Source of the DNA: Flavobacteriales bacterium
GTDB taxonomy: Bacteria; Bacteroidota; Bacteroidia; Flavobacteriales_G; JALEGO01
DNA length: 38,479 nt
Direction: 5' to 3'
Assembly (NCBI GenBank): GCA_020631045.1
Contig: JAHDHZ010000024.1
Coordinates: 1 to 38,479, forward strand
A program made the translations under genes and the position numbers. This document shows positions 34,443-38,479 of this stretch, in pieces (the first letter of the stretch is position 1; every line of letters begins with the position of its first letter). The notes beneath the pieces are model-generated. The model did not search any database. It was not told the DNA's origin and saw only the letters and a list, made by a program, of their open reading frames with translations.

Positions 34443-37139
34443 ATGAAAAAACTTTATGCTCTTACACAAATTATTCTGCTATCTATAATTTCATTATCAC
34501 AAACTGGTATTGGGTGTGACCAAGCAATAAATCTTGCTGGAAATTCAGGAAATGTTACCTTCAACACCTCAACATCTCAAAGTGCTTTCAACGGTGGAAA
34601 CTTTGGTCTAGGGAATTTCATTTGCCCTTTTGATAACGACGGAAAAGATCTTGTTTACAAACTAAATAATCAAATACCCGCAGGCTACACAATTTATGTT
34701 TGGGGAGAAAGTATTTCAGCCGATCCCTACGTTACCTTAACAATAGATAGTTGTTTAGGCGAAGATCAAAGCTGCAAACCCTTATCAAATGACTTGTTGG
34801 CTTGGTACAACAACACAGGCGTAAATAAAGATGCATACCTAATCATTGATCAAGAAAACTCAAGTGTTGGATCTGGAATTTTACATTGGGAGATCAAACA
34901 ACAAACTAATGGCAACACTTGTAACGATGCTATTGTTCTAAGTGGCACTTCAGGGATGGTAAACATAAGTAACAATCAACCGAATTTAATAAACACTTTT
35001 ACTTCTTCGTTTTGTGGCTCTTCAGATGCTTCAGACGTTGTCATGCAGTTAGATCTTGTGCCAGATGGTTACAGTCTTTATATAAATCATGTTAAAAGCA
35101 GTCAGAATATTGATATTATAGCTTATCAAAATGATTGTAACTCAATCAACAATAGCTTAGATATTTGTTTGGGCGACAATCAAAGCGCCATTTGGGAAAA
35201 CAACTCAGGCGCTAGCCAGCAGATTTATCTAATCCTAGACGGTGAAGAATCATATAACACAGGAGGCAGTCAAATAGAATGGGAAATTTTTCAAACTCAA
35301 CCAGGAAATACTTGTGAGAACGCAATTTCACTTACTGGTTCAAACGGCACAATAAATTACAATACTGATCAGACTTACTATTCTGACAATTATTCTTCTT
35401 TTTGTGGAGGAAGCAATGGGAATGATGTTGTTTACAAGACTATTCCAGTACCTGCAGATTCAATTTTTACCGCATGGATAAACAACTCTAATCATGATCA
35501 TGTATTAACCGCATACCTTCATTGTGACTCAAGTCATTTAGATTGTGAAACAGACAATGATACTGTTGTTTGGTTCAACAACACAGGAAGCTCTCAAGAG
35601 CTTTTTATAGTAGTAGACGGACACTACGATAATGGAATGGGTGATTTAAACTGGAGCATCTCATCTCTTATACCCGCAGATGGCAACACATGTCAAAACT
35701 CTATTACTTTAACTGGTGATTCGGGTAGCTACGACTATAACACCAATAATATCTCTTTCACTAATTCTTCTAATTTTTCTTGTAATGAGGGAGGAAATGA
35801 CATCTACTTTTTAACACCTAACATACCAGTGGGTCATTCTATAAGCTTGTCAATTACTAATGATAATTACGATATTGTAATATATGCTGGATATGGATCA
35901 TGTGGTCAATTTACCGAAGTAATCTGTCATGACGAACCAGATAGTGAAATCCAATATTGGACTAATAACACAAACAGTCCTGTTCAACTCACCGTCGTTG
36001 TAGATGGTTGGGTTGGTGGATTTTTATCCAATGGCAATGGGGCTGGAAGCGGCACTCTAAATTGGGGTATTTCTGAGCCTACAACTAGTAACGCTCAGGG
36101 GCAATCTTGTGATAATCCCATTTCTCTGATGGGTTCACAAGGATCTTACACATACAACTCTTCTATAGATTATTCTAATGTGTCTACTTTTAATTGTAAT
36201 GCTGATGGTAATGATGTTTTCTTTGAGGTAGCAAATTCTATAAGCCCAGGACAATCTATACAAGTATGGTCCTCAAATGACAATTATGATGTGGTGTTTT
36301 CTGCAGGATATGGGTCTTGCAGTCAATTTACCGAAGTGATCTGCCATGATGACCCTGATGGTGACGTACAAACATGGACGAACAACACCAGTCAAAATCA
36401 AACACTGCTAATCATAACTGATGCATATAACTCTGGCGGAGGAGTTGCTGACTTAAATTGGCAAATCTTAGACTCTTCTTCTACTGGTATTGATTGTGAA
36501 TCTGCAATTCCATTAAGTGGTGTTTCTGGCTCGTACAACTATAACACCGACAATCTTACACTTCAAGATTTAAACTTATTATGCAATAGTGGTGGTAATG
36601 ACTTATATTTTGTTTTTTCTGAACAAGTTCCTTTTGAACATTATCTAAATGTGAGAACAGTAAACGATAATTATGACGTAGTACTGGGTGTTGGCTCAGG
36701 TTCTTGCTTAAATTTAACCCCACAACTTTGCCATGATGACCCTGATGGTGAGACTCAGAGCTGGTTTAATAATACCGGAACAGCACAACAAGTATTTGTT
36801 GTTGTTGATGGTTATAATGGGAGTAATGGTCAGGCAACCTTAGAATGGAATATTTCAGAAAATAATTTTCCAGTTTCAAGTACCTTAAAAAACAAAAAAA
36901 TAGGGTTTGATTTATATCCCAACCCAGCATCTGATCTAATCAACATCAATTTTCATGATTTTAATTCAAAAGAATTGTACATCGTTGAAATTACTGATGT
37001 TTTAGGTAAAACTGCTATTAAAGAAGCCTTAGGGTCTGCTGAACAAAGTTTTTCTATAAGTGCCCTGCCCTCTGGCTTTTACCATGCAATCATAAAAAGT
37101 GAAAACAATTCATATTCAGTCAATTTCTCTAAAAAATAA
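34443..37139 (+). CDS. secreted T9SS type A protein with six ~120-140-aa Cys-containing repeats
   Basis: Signal peptide; repeated [NTC].AI.L.G.SG..(Y)NT...C...GND...GSC...C(HDDPDGE)...W.NNTG...VVDG......L.W.I; C-terminal YPNPASDLININFHDF...PSGFYHAIIKSENNSYSVNF. Confidence 0.9.
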   Translation: MKKLYALTQIILLSIISLSQTGIGCDQAINLAGNSGNVTFNTSTSQSAFNGGNFGLGNFICPFDNDGKDLVYKLNNQIPAGYTIYVWGESISADPYVTLTIDSCLGEDQSCKPLSNDLLAWYNNTGVNKDAYLIIDQENSSVGSGILHWEIKQQTNGNTCNDAIVLSGTSGMVNISNNQPNLINTFTSSFCGSSDASDVVMQLDLVPDGYSLYINHVKSSQNIDIIAYQNDCNSINNSLDICLGDNQSAIWENNSGASQQIYLILDGEESYNTGGSQIEWEIFQTQPGNTCENAISLTGSNGTINYNTDQTYYSDNYSSFCGGSNGNDVVYKTIPVPADSIFTAWINNSNHDHVLTAYLHCDSSHLDCETDNDTVVWFNNTGSSQELFIVVDGHYDNGMGDLNWSISSLIPADGNTCQNSITLTGDSGSYDYNTNNISFTNSSNFSCNEGGNDIYFLTPNIPVGHSISLSITNDNYDIVIYAGYGSCGQFTEVICHDEPDSEIQYWTNNTNSPVQLTVVVDGWVGGFLSNGNGAGSGTLNWGISEPTTSNAQGQSCDNPISLMGSQGSYTYNSSIDYSNVSTFNCNADGNDVFFEVANSISPGQSIQVWSSNDNYDVVFSAGYGSCSQFTEVICHDDPDGDVQTWTNNTSQNQTLLIITDAYNSGGGVADLNWQILDSSSTGIDCESAIPLSGVSGSYNYNTDNLTLQDLNLLCNSGGNDLYFVFSEQVPFEHYLNVRTVNDNYDVVLGVGSGSCLNLTPQLCHDDPDGETQSWFNNTGTAQQVFVVVDGYNGSNGQATLEWNISENNFPVSSTLKNKKIGFDLYPNPASDLININFHDFNSKELYIVEITDVLGKTAIKEALGSAEQSFSISALPSGFYHAIIKSENNSYSVNFSKK

Positions 37140-37142
37140 CTT

Positions 37143-37988
37143 ATGTTGAAAATCTTTAATGCTAAAAAAATTGCTCTCATAATTTGCTTGTTTGCCTATT
37201 CACTTCAAACTCAAGCTCAAAACGAAGTTGAAGCATACGATCAAGTCTACATGCGTGATGGTAGAATTCTAAAAGGACAAATAATTATGTTTCAAGATTC
37301 TGACGGAGATATAAACTTTAAAGACTTAGATGGCAGAACATATTCTATAACAAGAAAGCAATACCGTTTCTTTAGAGAAGATGTAGTATATATAAAAGGG
37401 GGTGATACTTTAGTTGTAAGACAGAGAAAAGAAGAAGGTTTTGGAGGAAGTGTCGGTTTTTACCTCGGAGGATATTCAAGTTCTTTGTCTGGTGGCAATC
37501 TCCCTGTTAGTTTACATGCTGCATTTGGTAAATATTTTTCAAGACAATTGTATACCGGATTAGCTTTTGATTATGGTTTTGTAGAGGGCGAAATAAGCCA
37601 ATTCTTCAATCCAAAAGCATTTATAAAATACCAATATGACGCTTACAAGAAAAACATTTCATCATACCTAATTGGTGAGCTAGGATATGGATATATGCAA
37701 GGAGAAATGGCTGCACCTTACTATTATAATGACAATTTCAATAACTTACAACAGCATACTCATGTTGTAACACAAGAGGCTGACTACTTAACACTCACTG
37801 TTGGGCATGGACTTGGTTTTATTTTAAAAAACTCTAACAGCATCTCTGTTGATCTAGTCTTGTCTAGATTTAATGCATTGAATAGAAACATCACCAATCA
37901 TAATCTTGAAAGTTGGTATAAACTTGATAAAGATGAGCCTATCCCATCTTTGACAACTTACGGTATTCGCATTCTTGTAAATCTTTAA
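37143..37988 (+). CDS. secreted/outer-membrane beta-barrel-like hypothetical protein
   Basis: Signal peptide ending QTQAQ; alternating aromatic/hydrophobic beta-strand pattern; C-terminal YGIRILVNL. Confidence 0.65.
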   Translation: MLKIFNAKKIALIICLFAYSLQTQAQNEVEAYDQVYMRDGRILKGQIIMFQDSDGDINFKDLDGRTYSITRKQYRFFREDVVYIKGGDTLVVRQRKEEGFGGSVGFYLGGYSSSLSGGNLPVSLHAAFGKYFSRQLYTGLAFDYGFVEGEISQFFNPKAFIKYQYDAYKKNISSYLIGELGYGYMQGEMAAPYYYNDNFNNLQQHTHVVTQEADYLTLTVGHGLGFILKNSNSISVDLVLSRFNALNRNITNHNLESWYKLDKDEPIPSLTTYGIRILVNL

Positions 37989-37997
37989 ACAAAAAAC

Positions 37998-38465
37998 ATG
38001 AAAAATCTCACCCTTTTATCTGCTTTACTTTTCATTTTCTCTCTAAACTCTTGTGTGAAAGAAGAAGAAAATGTCTTTAATGGTTACTATGAAAATGTAG
38101 GCAATAATTCCGAAGATGGATCCTATTCTTCATTTAAAATCACTAATGTTCAAATTTTAAATTTAGGGCAGCTTGATGGAGGTAGCCTTTACTTTACTGT
38201 TAGTGATCAAGATGGGGTAAATTACCACAATACTGAAAGCTATTATATTTATGATAGTGACTTACCTGCATCAATTGCTTACACAGACTGGAATGAATAT
38301 ATTCCAATCACCAACTTTACTTCTATGATTACTGTAACCATTAACGACTATCCTACCGATGCTGAATTAAAATTTATTCCAAACGATAAATTGGGGCAAT
38401 CTAGCTTTCAGTTAAGTGATCAAAGTACTGGTTTAATTGCCAATTTAACACTTCAGTGGAATTAA
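37998..38465 (+). CDS. hypothetical lipoprotein
   Basis: MKNLTLLSALLFIFSLNSCVKEEEN: type II signal peptide lipobox. Confidence 0.75.
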   Translation: MKNLTLLSALLFIFSLNSCVKEEENVFNGYYENVGNNSEDGSYSSFKITNVQILNLGQLDGGSLYFTVSDQDGVNYHNTESYYIYDSDLPASIAYTDWNEYIPITNFTSMITVTINDYPTDAELKFIPNDKLGQSSFQLSDQSTGLIANLTLQWN

Positions 38466-38479
38466 GCATAGATGTAAAT

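Noticed and set aside
34229-34444. 71-aa minus-strand ORF over the long palindrome
   Set aside because: Covers both palindrome arms and has no signal of a folded protein; explained by the inverted repeat.

Overview
The window appears to be chromosomal DNA from a Bacteroidota (Flavobacteriia-like) genome. Support comes from T9SS type A C-terminal sorting signals, Bacteroidota -7 promoter boxes (TAnnTTTG), the acpP-fabF-rnc order and frequent TTG/GTG starts. Most of it is housekeeping: hpd (partial), an aldehyde dehydrogenase, a lipid kinase plus LtaS-like phosphoglycerol transferase, dCMP deaminase, O-antigen ligase-like protein, cdd, pdhA and E2, a LolE/FtsX-type permease, an M42 peptidase, pyk, cvpA, rnc-fabF-acpP, a FemAB-like protein and deacetylase, rpsT, PAP2, folD, GT2 and ruvC. 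The right-hand third is surface/secretion related: two tandem paralogous M43 proteases with T9SS tails, a 1147-aa predicted outer-membrane protein, MscS, and a secreted six-repeat Cys-rich T9SS protein followed by a small OMP-like protein and a lipoprotein. The most unusual signals outside annotated genes are: (i) a ~107-bp dispersed element in two copies (2791-2897 and 15723-15831, opposite orientation, ~83% identical by hand alignment), both between convergent genes, with a conserved hairpin, the GCGAAGC mini-hairpin loop and one compensatory base-pair change; (ii) an 89-bp near-perfect palindrome at 34278-34366 whose mismatches are mostly G.U on the + strand; (iii) several genes whose -7 box ends only 4-5 nt before the start codon, predicting leaderless mRNAs; (iv) a 37-aa ORF and a nucleotidyltransferase, each with an oligo-G tract upstream of the start codon, in the same frame and separated by one TAG. 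No tRNA, rRNA, CRISPR array or intact IS was recognised.
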